From Nemopilema nomurai (Eukaryota > Cnidaria > Scyphozoa > Rhizostomeae > Rhizostomatidae): 64,000 nt of DNA. A program made the position numbers and the translations under genes. The notes under the pieces are model-generated. The model searched no databases. It saw only the letters and a program-made list of their open reading frames with translations, and was not told the DNA's origin. The first letter of the stretch is position 1. Every line of letters begins with the position of its first letter. Shown piece by piece: positions 39,401 through 51,900 of this stretch. The stretch spans positions 1,797,486-1,861,485 of the forward strand of contig ML133443.1 in the NCBI GenBank assembly GCA_003864495.1, given 5' to 3'.

Positions 39401-42400
39401 GGATGCCATACGCATCATGGCATTCATATCGTAAAAAACATTTAAATGCAGGTCATCGTTGATAAATCACAGTGCTGATATAACAAATTAGAAATACACA
39501 TAGGCAATGACAGTCAAGGTAGTTGAAACAATAAACAAATTTTACCAGTAAAAAACTACATAAATAAAGCTATAATAAAATAATCCATAAAAAATACAAA
39601 CAAATAAATATAAATTGAAGCTTTACAAGTGAGTGAAAAGAATGACTTGATAGCTTGTAGATAGGTTGACCTACCCCAGTCGAATGTGGATTGCAGTGGT
39701 ATCCTTTAGACTCATCTTCCTGGAAAACGAGAATTCTTCTCAGAGCAGGTTAGTACAACTATCACAACTATCAACAGCATAGCCAAATTCTTCAGTTTAC
39801 CAATGAGTACAGCTCATTACAGTGAACTTGAAGCAAAAATTCAGTTTTTTGTCTTCTGTCCCAAATTTAAGTGGCTTGTTTACTTTGATATAGGCCTACT
39901 TCAGTCAAACTATTATCTTCTTCTTGTATTTATTCTACATTCATCATTATTTGTGATTTCAGCCACAGCAAACGGATCAAGTCTCAAAAGAAGTACAAAA
40001 ACCATCAACAGCTTAGCCAAGCTCTTAAGTTTACTAATAACAACATCAAGTACAACTCATAAACGTGTGCTAAAAGCAAAACAATCAGTTTTTGTCCAAA
40101 AGTTTTTGCAATGCAACTACATATGCTTACTTCCAAAAGTTAAAATGTGGATAAAATTGAAAAAAACAAAAAAATAACATTGCTTTAGGAGAACGGAAAT
40201 CCGGTAAAAAGAAACTCCAGTACGCAGGAATATCAAAAGGGGTTAGCTGATTTTGCATTTCAAAAACACAAAATACTGCGAAAAGAATATAGGCAGTACC
40301 AAAGTATCCAGCACGGTCTTTTATTAAGCGGAGTTCTGTTGGATTAATTAGAGAATAAAGTAACATCTTTGTGCACTGGTAATTAGCGCTTCTAATCAAG
40401 TAAAAGACCGGAACAAACTGAGAGTAAGCAAAGGCAAATATTTGACGAGATGAATGGTTGTTCGCTAGATTGTAGCTAATTCCTACATAGGGTTTTGGAT
40501 GTAATAGAGACTTTTCTCGTTAGCAACATCCGATTAGCCACAACAAAGCAAATCCACTGTTATTTATCCAACTCACAAATCTTGGTTTAACCTTGCAATT
40601 TTAGGCAATCATTATTTACATTGCACTTACGACTAATCAACAAAGCAGATCCGACCAACTTGCTGCATTCATTTGAGTTTTGAGATATCAAAACATGATA
40701 ATTATGTTATAGGTACCTCCTCTTCGACCAAACACGGCAAACAATTAACACTGTTTAAAGCAGTGACAAAAGTTTCATAGCCTGTCGTCTGTTTTGAGCT
40801 CTCAGAAAAGTGACAAAAGGGAAGTATTTGCGTTCAAAAGAAGGCCAAACATTCTCAACACCAGTGGGGCGATACAGTATTATCCAATTAGATAAAATGA
40901 AGCCCTGCATGACGAGTCGCTGCACAATGTGCCGAAGGTACTCCTGCTTGGCTCAAGACCTATCAATATGCCGTGCCACTCCTAATTGATCCGCAAACTT
41001 ATAACGTAACAATCCATATCAAAATGCCAAAGAATTTATGAACATGTAAATGAAAAAATGTCTCACGATGGCTCTGATGTTAAGCCTGACCAGAACATAG
41101 GAAACTCAACTTTCAGTGTGAAAGAGAACAGAGGGGTAGCAAAGAAAGTAACACTTCCATTCTTATCTACAGAATAGATGCCTATAGATATGTGTCATGT
41201 TGTAATGGTGGTGGTACGAGCCTTTCCAAACAGTAAATAAGCCTTTACTCCAACTTTTTTTGCAGCAAAGTTTTGCTAAGACGTACTCTAGATATTGCAC
41301 AGATGAAAAATAATTGCATTTATTGCGCAAAATAACTAACACCCGCAACAATGCCTTTCCAATGACATATAAGAGTTGAGATTTTATCAAATCCATTTAA
41401 CCAAGTAGATCTGGCACAAAATTTGATGGGATGGTGTTCAGAGCCAGCTTAAGAGGTGTCATATTCTTTTTAAACTTCGAAAAATGGAAAATTACTTCCA
41501 GTTTTGTCCATTTTTGAAAAGATTTACCAAAATGATACAAACTTTTTTCGTTCTTTTTCTCAGAAATTGAAAAGTGATAAACATTACTTCCAGCTTTGGA
41601 AGTTTTTTTGAAAAAAATGAAAAAAATTTTATTTCGAAGTTTGAAAAATGAAAAAAATTTTCTGATATTGTCAATTTTTTTAACAAAATTAAAAAATAAA
41701 AAAATTCTTTTGGTTCTCTCAATTTTGTAGATATTCTCTCTATGATTACTATGTGTACCTTTTTCTTCCCAAGTTTCCCACCAAGAATATCGAAAGCAGC
41801 ACTCAGCATAACAACATATGCAAAATTGTTTGTGAGACCAAGAATCCTGAAATCAAGGAGAAAGTAATCACTTTGCATCATTGATCCTCGGCAATGCTGT
41901 GCTAAACAAAATTAATGGGTATATTTGAGATAAACCCCTTGGTGAGCCCTCAGATCTTTAAATCCTCTTTTTTCCAATTACTTTTTCTGATCAATCAAAC
42001 GCTGACCTGCTACCAGCTATGAGTGAGAAGGTACATATGAGAATCTTTTGTAAAATCATTTAAAAATTCAAAATTATTCATTCCTCCTACAAAACCACAC
42101 CTGGAGAGTCACATAATTTTCTGAAAGGAGTAAAAAGTTTATCAACATAAAATCTTCTACTATTTTAAGTGTTTGAGTCTACATAAATATATGCCATGGA
42201 AATACTTACCAAAATCCAATATGGTATCTCCATTTTTCACCAGTAGGTTCTGCAAAAAACAGTTATACAGCTTACAGTAGCAAAAGAGGTTCCTAGATAA
42301 AGTGATTTTAGCAAATAGATTGTAGAACATTTGGAAAGCATCCAGTGAGCCTTTCTTGTGCAGTTATGGAACAACATGGATGTACAATCAAATACCACTA

Positions 42401-43280
42401 AAGGAATATGACCACAGCACTATTCCTTTGCAAGTTCTTTTATGGATATGTGCTGTCGTTTTATGACCTTGTTTAAGGTGCAGAAAACAAGGAGCCAACA
42501 AAAAACAATGTTGCATGACGGTTGCGTGACGGTTGTGTGATAAACTTACTGACTAATTAATTAAATACAAAACTTGGTGTATGCACATAAAACGAGGGGA
42601 TGCTACAAATGTGTTGTTGATTATGTTACGTGGATATGAAGCGTATGGAAAATGTTAATGACAGTGACACAATGGAGGGCATGAACACATTTAAACAATG
42701 GTCACTACAATAGCAAGATGTAAAACTTGTACAATGTAAAACTTTGAGAAGGAGGCAAGCTCCAACAATATGCTAATTGTGTGTGCAAAGACACAACCAT
42801 ACTTAAAAACTTGCCTGAAACTGATGCATCTCACAACATTGGTCCACGTTAATTTCTACACTATGTAAACATTAGCAAATCAAGCATTTTCTTTTGACAA
42901 ACATGCAATATGCTACTTGTTAAAATTTGTCAGAGATGTGAGTTTTATGTAGAGTTGTTGTTATATTTGATAAAATTTCAAAAAAATCAAACTAAAATTG
43001 ATCAAATCCTGGCTCATTAGGAAATTTTCAAGAGCAAGAGCCTGGGAATGGACATGATGTAAGGAATTTCAAAGGGTTGGGAATTTAGAATTCTTATGCA
43101 AGCAGAAAGAAGGTTGAGTTGGTATTTTTCAAACAAAAGCATAGCTATATGAATATAAAGATTCTTACCTGGAGCTTGTTGTTCTTCCCCATAATTGCAT
43201 GAGTTTATTGGATCTTCTTTAATATTTTCATTTCTTATTATTTGATATGACTGTTCCTCATGATTTAATACTTTCACCAT
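24282..43280 (-). CDS. CLN3: CLN3/battenin lysosomal membrane protein (sixteen exons)
   Basis: Orthologue of the human Batten-disease protein, a polytopic late-endosome/lysosome membrane protein needed for glycerophosphodiester clearance and lysosomal homeostasis. Exons in transcript order: 43169-43280, 42210-42249, 41759-41846, 39675-39719, 38869-38948, 38023-38108, 37394-37466, 36754-36785, 35851-36060, 34650-34715, 32943-32986, 32419-32487, 31413-31468, 29086-29179, 25268-25408, 24282-24413. They sum to 1368 nt (455 aa plus stop; human is 438). Every junction is in phase. Signature stretches follow CLN3 order: GFWILGLTNNFAYVVMLSAA, LLADILPTLVIKW, ASISCGFGEITFLSLTA, SWSAGTGAAG, VYFAEYIINQGL, YQFGVLISRSS, FEGLLGGAVYVNAFYR, MADSTGITLAG. 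The start ATG has A at -3 and G at +4. The least certain border is the 3' end of exon 9. Confidence 0.95.
25268..25408 (-). CDS. CLN3: CLN3 exon 15: FEGLLGGAVYVN helix pair
   Basis: 141 nt, phase 0 in and out. It begins YVNFIVLLLEAYYGFITSIW and ends GLFEGLLGGAVYVNAFYRVA plus NE. EGLLGGAxYVNxF is among the most conserved CLN3 stretches. Confidence 0.97.
25409..29085 (-). other. CLN3 intron 14 with NRF1-type palindrome
   Basis: 3.7 kb with no additional CLN3 exon needed by phase. It contains a CpG-rich pocket at about 26530-26640 with a perfect GCGCATGCGC at 26619-26628, and a segment (28725-28970) open on both strands without a known protein match. Confidence 0.45.
29086..29179 (-). CDS. CLN3: CLN3 exon 14: YQFGVLISRSS segment
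   Basis: 94 nt, phase 2 in and phase 0 out (GTTTGT donor). It reads LQFCYQFGVLISRSSVNIVK and then IEKIEILAALQ. SRSS is conserved in CLN3. Confidence 0.93.
29647..29757 (-). repeat. TTAGGTTTAAAATCAAATTTA tandem repeat
   Basis: Four to five degenerate copies of about 23 bases (core AGGTKTAAAATCAAATTTAG) sit in CLN3 intron 13. The repeat gives the Leu/Asn-rich frame on the - strand, which is not a gene. Confidence 0.8.
31413..31468 (-). CDS. CLN3: CLN3 exon 13
   Basis: 56 nt, phase 0 in and phase 2 out, reading FELLYYPKSSMSQAEQYR. It matches human FELLFFWNTSLSHAQQYRW. Confidence 0.93.
32419..32487 (-). CDS. CLN3: CLN3 exon 12: VYFAEYIINQGL segment
   Basis: 69 nt, phase 0 in and out. It reads PLVKYMIPLFCVYFAEYIIN and then QGL. 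YFAEYxINQGL is a defining CLN3 motif. Confidence 0.95.
32943..32986 (-). CDS. CLN3: CLN3 exon 11
   Basis: 44 nt, phase 1 in and phase 0 out, reading TASLTFKQKINLVK. It aligns residue for residue with human SLSLRERWTVFK before the next membrane helix. Confidence 0.85.
34500..34620 (-). repeat. Degenerate ATC/ATT trinucleotide-like tract
   Basis: TATCATTATCATTATTTTTA is followed by many CAT/TCATC words, about 30 bases downstream of CLN3 exon 10 on the gene strand... i.e. between 34500 and the exon 10 donor at 34649. It explains the Asn/Asp-rich frame on the - strand. Confidence 0.6.
34650..34715 (-). CDS. CLN3: CLN3 exon 10: cytosolic loop with di-leucine
   Basis: 66 nt, phase 1 in and out, between CCCAG and GTGAGA. 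It reads KDFDRTYPTKSRSLLTKRTG. SRSLL sits where human CLN3 has its lysosome-sorting RQPLI; the acidic residues lie further upstream than in the human motif. Confidence 0.75.
35851..36060 (-). CDS. CLN3: CLN3 exon 9: membrane segments and cytosolic loop
   Basis: Phase 1 in. It reads AAGVSAAFSYAGLTSAGVSP, then the hydrophobic VLVMLVVPLLMAFGYVPVPH, then a charged loop (LAKLEIEQPERKSIRFTV). The donor is uncertain: A|GTGCAC at 35850 keeps phase with exon 10, while the better-looking GTCAGT at 35854 would need an extra exon. Without splicing the frame stays open to a TAA at about 35792. Confidence 0.85.
36754..36785 (-). CDS. CLN3: CLN3 exon 8 (micro-exon)
   Basis: 32 nt, phase 2 in and phase 1 out, reading NTVSSWSAGTG. 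It matches human AVISWWSSGTGGAG. Confidence 0.88.
37394..37466 (-). CDS. CLN3: CLN3 exon 7: GVVFASIS...GE.TFLSLTA core
   Basis: 73 nt, phase 1 in and phase 2 out. It reads GVVFASISCGFGEITFLSLT and then AHFH. The Glu-Ile-Thr-Phe-Leu motif is conserved in CLN3; one Ser-Ser pair is Ser-Cys here. Confidence 0.95.
38023..38108 (-). CDS. CLN3: CLN3 exon 6: membrane segment
   Basis: 86 nt, phase 2 in and phase 1 out. It reads FRVASVVLFALGSFLLVALC and then KNVGLAIL, a hydrophobic helix matching the human RVLVSGICAAGSFVLVAFS. Confidence 0.9.
38869..38948 (-). CDS. CLN3: CLN3 exon 5: LLADILPTLVIKW segment
   Basis: 80 nt, phase 0 in and phase 2 out. It reads IILLADILPTLVIKWTAPFY and then MQSLSY, nearly identical to human CLN3 over LLADILPTLVIK. 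Confidence 0.95.
39675..39719 (-). CDS. CLN3: CLN3 exon 4: first lumenal loop
   Basis: 45 nt, phase 0 in and out. It reads EDESKGYHCNPHSTG, matching the human loop RFDCNSVSTA. The loop is much shorter than the human one. Confidence 0.85.
41460..41710. repeat. A/T-rich GAAAAATGAAAAA low-complexity stretch
   Basis: Repeated GAAAAATGGAAA, GAAAAAAATGAAAAAAATT and similar words, just beyond the exon 3 donor in CLN3 intron 3. The Phe/Lys-rich - strand frame running out of exon 3 is produced by it. Confidence 0.6.
41759..41846 (-). CDS. CLN3: CLN3 exon 3: first membrane segment
   Basis: 88 nt, phase 2 in and phase 0 out. It reads ILGLTNNFAYVVMLSAAFDI and then LGGKLGKKK. NNFAYVVMLSAA is a CLN3 hallmark. 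Confidence 0.95.
42210..42249 (-). CDS. CLN3: CLN3 exon 2
   Basis: 40 nt, phase 1 in and phase 2 out. It reads PTGEKWRYHIGF before a split Trp, aligning with the WKNAVGFW that opens the first membrane segment in human CLN3. Confidence 0.88.
43169..43280 (-). CDS. CLN3: CLN3 exon 1: cytosolic N-terminus
   Basis: Starts MVKVLNHEEQSYQIIRNENI in a strong Kozak context and ends in phase 1 at GTAAGA. It is hydrophilic and acidic, as expected for the CLN3 N-terminal tail. An upstream untranslated exon is possible. Confidence 0.85.
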
Positions 43281-45727
43281 CCTTTAAGGACAAGCATAAA
43301 ATAATAAATTCAAAGTTGTAATGAGCATACTTTAATTGTCAATTAAAGCACCCTTCTTTCCATTGACTGTTATCATAAACTTTAACCAATAGATAATTAA
43401 AATCTAGGTAAATGTTACATTTGCTAAACCTGAAAATCAAACCATTCTAAAATTCCTGAGTTTTGCTGAAAACATTTAATATTAAAAATAATTATTCATT
43501 TCACCAAACAAATAAAGACTTTTCCCAAAAATGCACAGCAGTATTTTTACAGCTCATCCAGTGTATCTAGACTATTGGCTTCAAATTGGAGAATATAGCT
43601 GGCACTTCATTTAGGCTGTTGCCAATTGTCTGAAGAAATCCCTTTTCTAAATTAGCTTATTCCTAGGCAACAATTGCAATACAAACACTATCTACAGTTA
43701 TCATATGAACATTGAAAAAGACCAAAATTGATGCAAACAAACAACAAAACTTTATTTTGAAAACATCAGTTAACATCTTACAAATCTAACAACACAAGAA
43801 TAAAAGAAGAGATTATTTTTCATAGGAAAAGATCATTTTACGTGAATACAGTGCAAACCATGATAGAATTGTGACAGCAATCAATACAACCTTACTCAAA
43901 TGAATCATAAGCAAACATAAACATTCCGATCACAGCAAATTGTACCCTGCCTAGAGAATTGCAAGTCGACCAAAAGTGTTTTCACTGTTACATAAACGAA
44001 AAATGTAGTCTAGAAAAGCTTGTTCAACAAAGTATGTGCTCATTGTTTTTAGAGTAAGTGTCTACCATCTTTTCAAGACGAAGGATTTTGACAAGACACA
44101 CGACAGCACGGCTGGTGGCAAGTTTATGTGTTTGCTGCCTGGAAATTGAGCGACACTTTAAAGGCAGTATTGGGAGCAAAGAATATCGAAAAGCAGAGAA
44201 AGCATGAAATATCTTAACCATTGGTAAGCTATGAGGCTAGCCCATAGGCGATCACATAAAAAAATCAAATTGTAGCTATATATCAAACTTTTTTCTATAA
44301 CCCAAAAGTATTTGGCCAAGCCCATCTATTACGGTGTACATTGATAACGACAAGCATCAAATGATTATGTACGCAGAACTCGAACACACAAGGCTCAACA
44401 AGTGAATTTACGTTAAAATGGCATGCGGCGATAACATATATACAACAAATTTGCTTACTTTCGTGGCCTGGAGTATGATTTTAGGCTAGTGTCTGCATAC
44501 CTCCATTGGTACAAGTAATGGGTACAAGCAGAGTATACCCAGTCTCTTTTCGTGACCTCGTATTGAATACTAGCAGAATTCTTACCACCCACTACCACCT
44601 CAACTCATACCAAATTTTCATATCACAGAATACATTGACTCCAATATCACTTCAACGACGTTTCACCCCCGATTATAAAAACAGGGGCATTTGACATTTG
44701 CAGCATGATGAACCAAGGGGTGTACCAAGACTTATGCATTGTTCACCTTGCAAAAGGCCCCTCAGGAACTGCAGAACGGGCAACGTTTTCTAGGAAAATA
44801 TCTTCGAGGTTATCCTAGCTTCTGTCTTGCGCTTTTGTCTTTATGCAAACCAATGCTGTTTATGGAAAGCCATCGTATTCCAGAGAATTCAGAACACAGT
44901 TGAAATTTACAGCATTTACCACACTTAACTCAAACTTAGGAGGTCAGGTATAAAGAACATTTTTCCTTATAGATGAAGAAATGAAGTAATGAAGTTCCAC
45001 TGTTATGTCTATTTATTTTCTTCTGTGGCCCAGCACCTAGGCATGTTATCAAAATGGTGATTTCCGGACAAAATAACGTCATTCAATTTTAAGTACCACT
45101 GGAAAAGCCTGGTGCCAGGGACACCACTTGCATGAAAAACCATGGAAGGACTCTATGCTTGTTCGCATTCTTGTTCTGAAGACTATGGTGATGTAAGGTC
45201 CAGATTCTTTGAAGCAGAACTTATTTTAAGTACAGCTAAGATAAAATAGGAGAACTCTTATTATATCTTGATACAGCTGGTATTCTTCAACCCCGACACT
45301 CGATGAAATCGTTAATGAATTGTAGCAGCAATCACCAAAGAAGGTTCACCAAGAAGCTCGAGTCAATAGATGCAAACTCAAAAACAGCCAACTTTTGTCA
45401 TGACAAAAAATAATTTCTCTCTTCTAAGAAGTCAAAAACAATGCACTGGCTAAATTAAGTCTATATTCGTGAATAGATAACAAAAATAGCACTTTGTAAT
45501 GACAGTTGTCTTAAGATGGGATAAACTTGGCGATTCATGGATATTGTCAAACTGGATGCATAAATACCCTACAGAAAGCTGACATGAAGTTCGACGATTC
45601 AGGGGCTGGCCTCTCTTTTCTCATTCTACATTTCAATAATTATAAATAAACTCAGCCACTTAGCTGTCCAACTACAATACAACGCACATGAATTGGAAAA
45701 ATTCTACTTGAATAAAGCTACAGTCCT
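43281..45727. other. Intergenic region between DCTN4 and CLN3
   Basis: 2.4 kb between the DCTN4 stop and the CLN3 start, both on the - strand. It must hold the DCTN4 3' untranslated region and the CLN3 promoter and leader. AATAAA on the - strand at 45012-45017 is a candidate DCTN4 polyadenylation signal. No other gene is seen. Confidence 0.5.
45012..45017 (-). terminator. Possible DCTN4 polyadenylation signal (AATAAA)
   Basis: TTTATT on the + strand, about 710 bases after the DCTN4 stop; no closer canonical hexamer was noticed. Weak without transcript data. Confidence 0.25.
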
Positions 45728-45952
45728 TTAGACATCAGTTGAGAGTTCCTTCTTCACCTTGGCATCAAGAGGGTCTTTGAACTCAGCATCGCTTTGTGTT
45801 ACTGTGGTATGCTCGCCTGAGATGCTGAGGTGTACCAGAATCTGAAGACCAACCGTTGTCTCCCCAGACTTTGGGGGCTTCTTTTCGGCATCAGAAGGCC
45901 GTGGAATGGAAGCAGTAACCACTTTGTATTCAAATGACATCTTGAAGATGCA
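45728..45952 (-). CDS. DCTN4: DCTN4 exon 15: C-terminal tail
   Basis: 74 codons plus TAA. It starts CIFKMSFEYKVVTASIPRPS and ends AKVKKELSTDV. FKMxxxFK matches human; the following 40-odd residues are less conserved. Confidence 0.9.
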   Translation of the reverse strand, partial: CIFKMSFEYKVVTASIPRPSDAEKKPPKSGETTVGLQILVHLSISGEHTTVTQSDAEFKDPLDAKVKKELSTDV

Positions 45953-48900
45953 CTGCAAAGAGGGTCACAATATAACGCATTCTGATATTACACAGTCAAT
46001 ACCACGCATTTATTTCATAACATGATTAATTCCAATACAGCACAGCCAATATTAAATATTCGAAAATTTTACAATATAACAAGTTCCATTGTAACACATT
46101 CTAATATATTCAATATAACACAGTCAAATCATTCTTATTATTGCAAAAAGTATTTTAACACCGACAGAGTAATTTTACCCACTAATCGTCCCCCCCCCCC
46201 TCTTATCTCCAGACAACGTTGCACTTTTGCCGAGAGAAATTTCGTGAGAGAGATTAAATATTATTTTAATCTAGACCAGGTGATACGCGTCCGGTTCTTT
46301 TCACAGACATTATTGAATCAACGTTGAATTTATTAAACTGATTATCCAAGCGACCCTCCCTTCGACCTAGCCTAAAGGTTTCTTTATCTAAAAGCATCTT
46401 CTAACATTTTTAGCTCATTTACATAGTTTCAAATCTTATCTATTTATATATATACCTTGAAATAGGAAAATTCATTTTGCATCTGTAATTTTGAATTCGC
46501 ACCTGATAATTAATTATAATAAGTGAACTGGAGGGAAAAAATTCTGATTTTGCTTCGTTGGTTGGTTGAGAAGAAATTGACACTGGTGAGGTGACAAGGA
46601 GGAAACTCGAAGCAATGGAGGTCAAAGCACGGCCCCGACGAATAATTCATTGAATATTGACGAAATCCTAATGTCAATCTTTTAACTGACCAGAGTTTTT
46701 ATAAGCCGGTATATCATGCAACAGCCATCATCGAAAATGGCCCTTAAAATTTTGATAAAGTGGAAAGAAAATTATACTGCAACGATTAAGTCTTCACGAA
46801 GATGATTTCACGAAGATGTTTTCACAAATACCTTTACTCCTTCAGTGGAAGCTGTCAATGGCTTGATACGCGCGTAAAACCAAACTTTGTTTGCCTGTCT
46901 TGACTGAATCACTCTAGAAACATGAGAGAAAAACACACATTAGCTATAAGACCTTCACAGCTTCAAGTGTTTACAGCATCAAATATAAGTTGGCAAAAAG
47001 GTGATCGGACAGGACATGATTTTCTTGGACTCTGCTTTTGAAAATACCCTGAAACGACTGGATTTAGGCTATTGCTTCTTCTTTGGAATTCACACCTTTA
47101 GGAATTATTAAGTCGATACCCCTAAACCAAAAACAATGGTAAGCATTTTAAGCATCTAAGCCTTCAATAAAACAAAAAATTCAAGCCAACACAGCAAACA
47201 TTGCTTGAAGGGGGGGGGGGGACAAGAAAGCAGCCTGGGTGTGTGCAAAAATACGGCTGATGCTTCGAAGATTTGACAGGTACCCAGGCTTTTCATGACG
47301 ACAGCACTATATTAGATCTGCTTGACACAGACAAACGAATGGAGCCTGCAGATAATATAATACAGGTAAAAACGCCGAATCTGGATGATTATAAAATTAC
47401 ATCAACTTGTCTGACTGACTGGAGATCGCTTTATCAACTGGACTGTCCAATTAAGGCGCTGACTAGGCACTGATTGGTCAAAACAGTAGCCAATCATACG
47501 CGTTGTTTACTTCTCTCGCGTAAAGTCCCTTCGGCAATTAGTCTATTTATTCTGCTAATCTTTGATCATTTCCCGACATTAACATACTTTTAGAAGATTT
47601 AGAGAAAAGGTGATATAAGGATGCAGCATAACTTCTTCGCTAAGTCCTAATGATGCGCATTTGGTGTAATCTTCTAATTAACCGCTCGTTCAACTATACC
47701 CATATTCAAGGTAATTTACAATCATGTTTGAAAAGGGCATACTTAGGATCGTCTTCAAAATGATCAGTAGGAACATCAAACTCATCAAACTCTGTTGAGG
47801 CATCTTTTGCGGCAATTGGGACAGGAACTTTTGGCAGAATGATCTTGAAGAAACAAAATCACGACATGGGAAATACTACAAACTCAAAAAACTTTTCAAG
47901 CTTCGAAAAAAATGATTTTCAAATGATTCAAGTCTCAACTGACTTAAGTTTCATATTAAGAAAACTTCGAAAACATTTAACTAGAGATAAATGTGAACTA
48001 TGAGTTTACGAGCTCCCTGATATGAAAAAAGCCTTGACACCAAAATTTATGCGGGAAAATATGCAAAAGTTTGAGAAGAATCAAATGAAAAGTTTCGTTG
48101 AGCAAATCTTGGAAAATTGAATTCAATAAGATCTGGAAACAAGGAAATTGTAACCTCTAAGAAACATGGAGAGTACTAAACAAATTAAAATTCTGCAGCT
48201 GCAACAAATGACAACTTTTAAGAAACAATCCAATGGCAATGAAAATGTGACAAAATTGAAACAAACTAGAAAAAGTCGGAAATAGAGATAAAAAGCAAGA
48301 AATTGAATTATGAAGTTGCATCTCATACAGGCTAGAATCGTTCATAAGTAAACTAAAAGATTATAATAATGAATGAGGTCACGGAAGTATATTTCTTACT
48401 TCGGCTGTTCTTTGCTCGAAGCCTTCATCACCCTCCTCGACTTCCCTGAAATTCACTTGCATCACACTGTCCGTTGGGTTTGTTATCGTCAAAACAATTT
48501 CTTCTTCCTAAAAAGAGCTTTTCAGATTCATAGCATGCAATAAGTTCGATTCGTGAATTACTTGCACTAATTGAAACTAAATTGTCAAAAGTGTTCATTA
48601 ACAAGATCTTCTCTCACTGCATATGGAAATAGATAAATAATTGATACGTCATTTTACTGTTATTTTGCTAGTGGGTGTTGAAAGAACCAACTGTATTTTA
48701 ACCTCTGTACCGGTAAGGTCAGATATCGCAAAATTAATAGTTTGTCAATCAAAGCTACAACGATGACAGTATCAAAATCATTTTCAAAATATTAAATTAT
48801 GCATAAAATTGGAAAAAATAATAACTTTTACCGAACAATTTCATATAGAACCAAGGACTATGAAAACAATGTTTAAGTTTGGCATAAAACATTTTGCTTT

Positions 48901-51900
48901 GTTCGCATTGGACTGAAAATATCAAGAAATATCTCTTTGGTTTCAAAAATTGTTCAAAATAAGCAAATGTCATTTGTTACATTGACTTCGACAGTTCTAC
49001 CATGTACCTTGTCATGTCTTAGAGGTGGAACTTTTGCAATTTTGACCTGAGGCGTATAGTTCCTAGGGAAAAATATCTTTACTTGAATGACAATTTGATT
49101 ATTCGAGAAGTGAAATATTAAAGGAAAAGCCATTAATCAGTGATAACCATTTCCACGAATATTTTCAACCTGCTGCTAGAAAATAAATAAAGCCACCTGA
49201 TTTGTTTTGGCTTATAGTAAAAAAAGCACTTAATGTATAGTAAACAAGGCGGTTCTAACTTGCTACTCTTGATTTATCTGGAATGCATTCACCAGGCAAA
49301 AATGTCTTTCTATACGGCATACAGCAAAAGTGTTATTACAGGCGACAAATCGTAGCCTCTACTACAAATGTTAGCCTCTACAACAAATAGTAGTTCTACA
49401 ACAAATAGTAGCCTCTACTACAAATGCTAGCCTCTACTACAAATAGTAGCCTCTCTACTACAAATGTTAGCCTCTACTACAAATAGCAGCCTCTACTACA
49501 AATAGCAGCCTCTACTACAAACGTTAGCCTCTTCTACAAACGTTAGCCTCTACTACAAATAGTAGCCTCTGCTACAAATGAACCCAAGGTTCGTAAATCG
49601 TGTTGTCACAAATGAAGAAAGAAAACTGTACCATGTGCATCGCTATGTTTTACATGGAATTATAGACAAACGCATGTTGATGGTGTAAAAAAAATCATTG
49701 CAAATGAATGTCATTTAATTTTCAATATGATACATAAAACAACATTTTGGTCAGACCTTGGTTCCAAATACAACTTACGTGGATGTATAAATTTAGGGCC
49801 GGAGTATAAACAACTTACATGGCACCAAGTTGGATTTTAAATTTCACGGATGAAGGATTGAATTCTGGTTTGCTTAGATTGTGCTCACACTCCTAGAATG
49901 AAAAAGTTAAACAGCATTACTTACAAGTGAAGCCACAAGAGTGGCATGCAAATGATAACTTTAGCATGACAGAAAAAGTGAAAAATGGGAAAATTATTAT
50001 TAGGAATTTAACTAGGAAAGAAAAACTTAGAATTTAAAAAGGAGAATTTAATAATAAAAAACAAAGGAATTTCTATGGCGCCGTTTTTCCACAGGGCTTA
50101 TAGGCACTTCACAACATAAAGTTACATCAAAATGACTGACATAAATATTTACACTAAAAAGTATAAATTACATTGATTGAGAAAATATATATTATCCTAT
50201 TCGTTAATAACGATTGTTGGCATTAATATAAGTTAACCTACAATATCATTTATATTTGAAGTCGCTTCACTGTATTAGATGTCTAGGGTATCTACATTAT
50301 GTATTTAGATCAAATTACATTTTAGAAACATTTTATAAACAAAATAGGTCAATTCAGATACAAGTTTTTACATTGCAAGATGTTGAAATAACATCTGCCT
50401 TTCAAACGGATTAGTAATCTAGTAAGCTGATTAGTTGATCAAAAGTATTAGAAGACTATTTGGTTCTTCTAAGCATATGAGCAAAAGAAATTGAAATTCA
50501 TTCAAGATGGAATCAGTGAAGCAACAACTGAGCCAACTTAAAATCATCTATGCGGGACAGAAAAATAGGGTTTTAGAAAATACGGGCGGGTACCTTGCAG
50601 CGCATGGACCTGCGAACAAGCATCTGCTTGTGCCTTGGGTAGAATTCCCTATGACGAAATCGAGGCTCGGTGACAACTAGAGATGAGAAGTGTGACATAT
50701 CGTAGAGGTAAGGGGAACAGGAAGATGCTGCCACAATGAGCAGACAATGGGGGCACAAGAGGGGGGAAGATAAACAATAAATTGATATTCAAGGACTAAA
50801 AAGCTGAAATGGAACAAAAACGGGAAGTTGGAAATTAAGAAAAAGTTCGTTATTGGAAACAACACACAAATTTCCACACATCCATTTGTTCTTCACCGCC
50901 AAAAAGTGTGTGTACTTTTCATATTTGCATAATTCAAACTTACAAAGATGGACATACTTGCATTCTGAAGGTTGCTTCGCCGGGTGTGCAAGCCTTTGCT
51001 GGATTGATGGCACTGTGACAATAAAAATCTTGTTGATAAATAAATAAATGTCTGAATAAATGTCTGCCAGCAAGATTGCAGCGAGTGCCAACGAAATTTT
51101 GGTTTTGATAGATAAACTTGTACACGTAAGAAGTGAACAAATCATTGACATTGCAATTAAAAAATTCATTTTCTAGGACTATGATCAGCGAATAAAAAAA
51201 TGTAAAAATAAAAAGCGGAACAGATAAATTGAGATTTCCTTTTGCCATGATTTTATTGGAAAAAAATTGGCTGCTAGTCCATTTGAAAAAAATTCAATTT
51301 TTGTGAAAAAAGAACTTTGGTCAAGTCCAGAATGTACTATAACATAACGGATTTTAAGAAAAAACTTTTAAACTACAACTGTAATTTAAATGCTAGAAAT
51401 GGCCTAGAATAAAGAAACTTAACAGTTTCGATCTCTGGAGAAGGTTTCTGGGGAATTCTGAATTCAACATGGCGTAAACAACAATACGGTTTGTCTCGTT
51501 CTGTTAGAGGAGATCTTCATGAAACATTGTTAGCAGTAAAACAGAGCTTCGAAAAATCATGAAGCAGTATATTCAACAGGTTTTTTACAGAAATGTACTC
51601 TGAAAAAGTTACGAAAAGCCCTACAATACGAGTGTAGAGAACGCAAGCTATTTGTGATAAACCAAGAATGGGTTTTCCCAAACTCTAACTGGGTTAGAAC
51701 ATTAGAATTATAACCCGTTGAAAATGACATACCTTCTTCAATGATGACTTCCTTCGTGTAATATTCATCTGACAATTCTTCGACTTCTGAAACAGGTTCC
51801 TCTAGCTTCGGAAGTGCTACATCACTGACCTTCCTGCATCGTAAAATGAATAAAACGGTTGGACTCATACGAATAGATAACAAATGCTACTAAATGATCA

